15,123 nt of DNA from NCBI GenBank assembly GCA_937991535.1, contig CALKHN010000050.1:1-15123 (forward strand). The letters are read 5' to 3'. The translations under genes and the position numbers were made by a program. The number at the start of each line of letters is the position of its first letter. Positions within the stretch are counted from its first letter, which is position 1. A model generated the notes under the pieces. It did no database searches, was not told the origin of the DNA, and worked only from the letters and a program-made list of their open reading frames with translations. This DNA comes from an uncultured Sphingobacteriales bacterium (GTDB taxonomy: Bacteria; Bacteroidota; Bacteroidia; Chitinophagales; Chitinophagaceae). Below are positions 15,012 through 15,123 of the stretch, piece after piece.

Positions 15012-15079
15012 GGGGAGAAGGGGAGGGGAGAAGTGAGAGGGGAGAGGGGAGAGGGAGAAGTGAGAAGTGAGGTCTCATG
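15012..15079 (+). repeat. G-rich homopurine low-complexity tract
   Basis: The strand carries only purines apart from a few T, built from GGGGAGA, GGGGA and GAGAAGTGA words. Five GGGG runs (15012, 15020, 15025, 15039 and 15046) and a further GGG are close enough to form a G-quadruplex. The tail repeats GTGAGAA. It lies upstream of the flavoprotein start, on its non-template side. Confidence 0.7.
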
Positions 15080-15123
15080 TATAAGAAAGGGTCCTGTAAA
15101 AGTGTAAATTGAAGGTTGAATAA

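Overview
The window looks like a chromosomal segment of a Bacteroidota bacterium, most likely from the Chitinophagaceae or a close relative. The clues are moderate GC with AT-rich spacers, start codons without clear Shine-Dalgarno sequences, a Bacteroidota-type tyrosine recombinase with a C-terminal SPLD motif, and a YdeP-like formate dehydrogenase homologue. The genus is not determinable by eye.

Region 1 (1-3798) is an AT-rich accessory block. Three copies (A, B, C) of a 195-196 bp imperfect palindrome occur at 160-354, 1070-1264 and 1752-1947, with a possible fourth half-site at 2487. They separate small units: the start of a SAM-dependent methyltransferase that runs off the left edge, an intact PD-(D/E)XK nuclease-like gene fitted tightly between two copies, and two intervals holding only decayed reading frames. 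An intact tyrosine recombinase gene (2608-3798) lies next to the last copy. The layout, the GTT/AAC-type ends, the long foldable palindromes and the compensatory changes in the arms recall integron attC sites and gene cassettes. However, the repeats are longer than usual attC sites and the recombinase is not a canonical IntI. This is the most interesting part of the window.

Region 2 (4109-9412) is a molybdenum enzyme locus. fdhD and a 790-residue FdhF/YdeP-type molybdopterin oxidoreductase run rightward. They converge on moaA, a previously unlisted small ORF and mobA, which run leftward. MoaA starts molybdopterin synthesis, MobA adds GMP to make the bis-MGD cofactor and FdhD sulfurates it for the oxidoreductase. 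A long inverted-repeat structure fills the convergent gap.

Region 3 (9574-10508) has an HD-domain (RelA/SpoT-hydrolase-like) pseudogene, broken by a frameshift in a run of eight A and by an internal deletion. Next to it is a small glycine-rich membrane protein. About 1.1 kb without genes follows, holding an 11-copy ATCC-rich tract, a 15-bp inverted repeat, a strong terminator and a possible short transcription unit.

Region 4 (11637-15123) carries leftward metabolic and unknown genes: an NAD-binding epimerase-family protein with an altered active-site motif, a small tail-anchored protein with its own terminator, and a DadA-like FAD oxidoreductase. The window ends in a G-rich homopurine tract.
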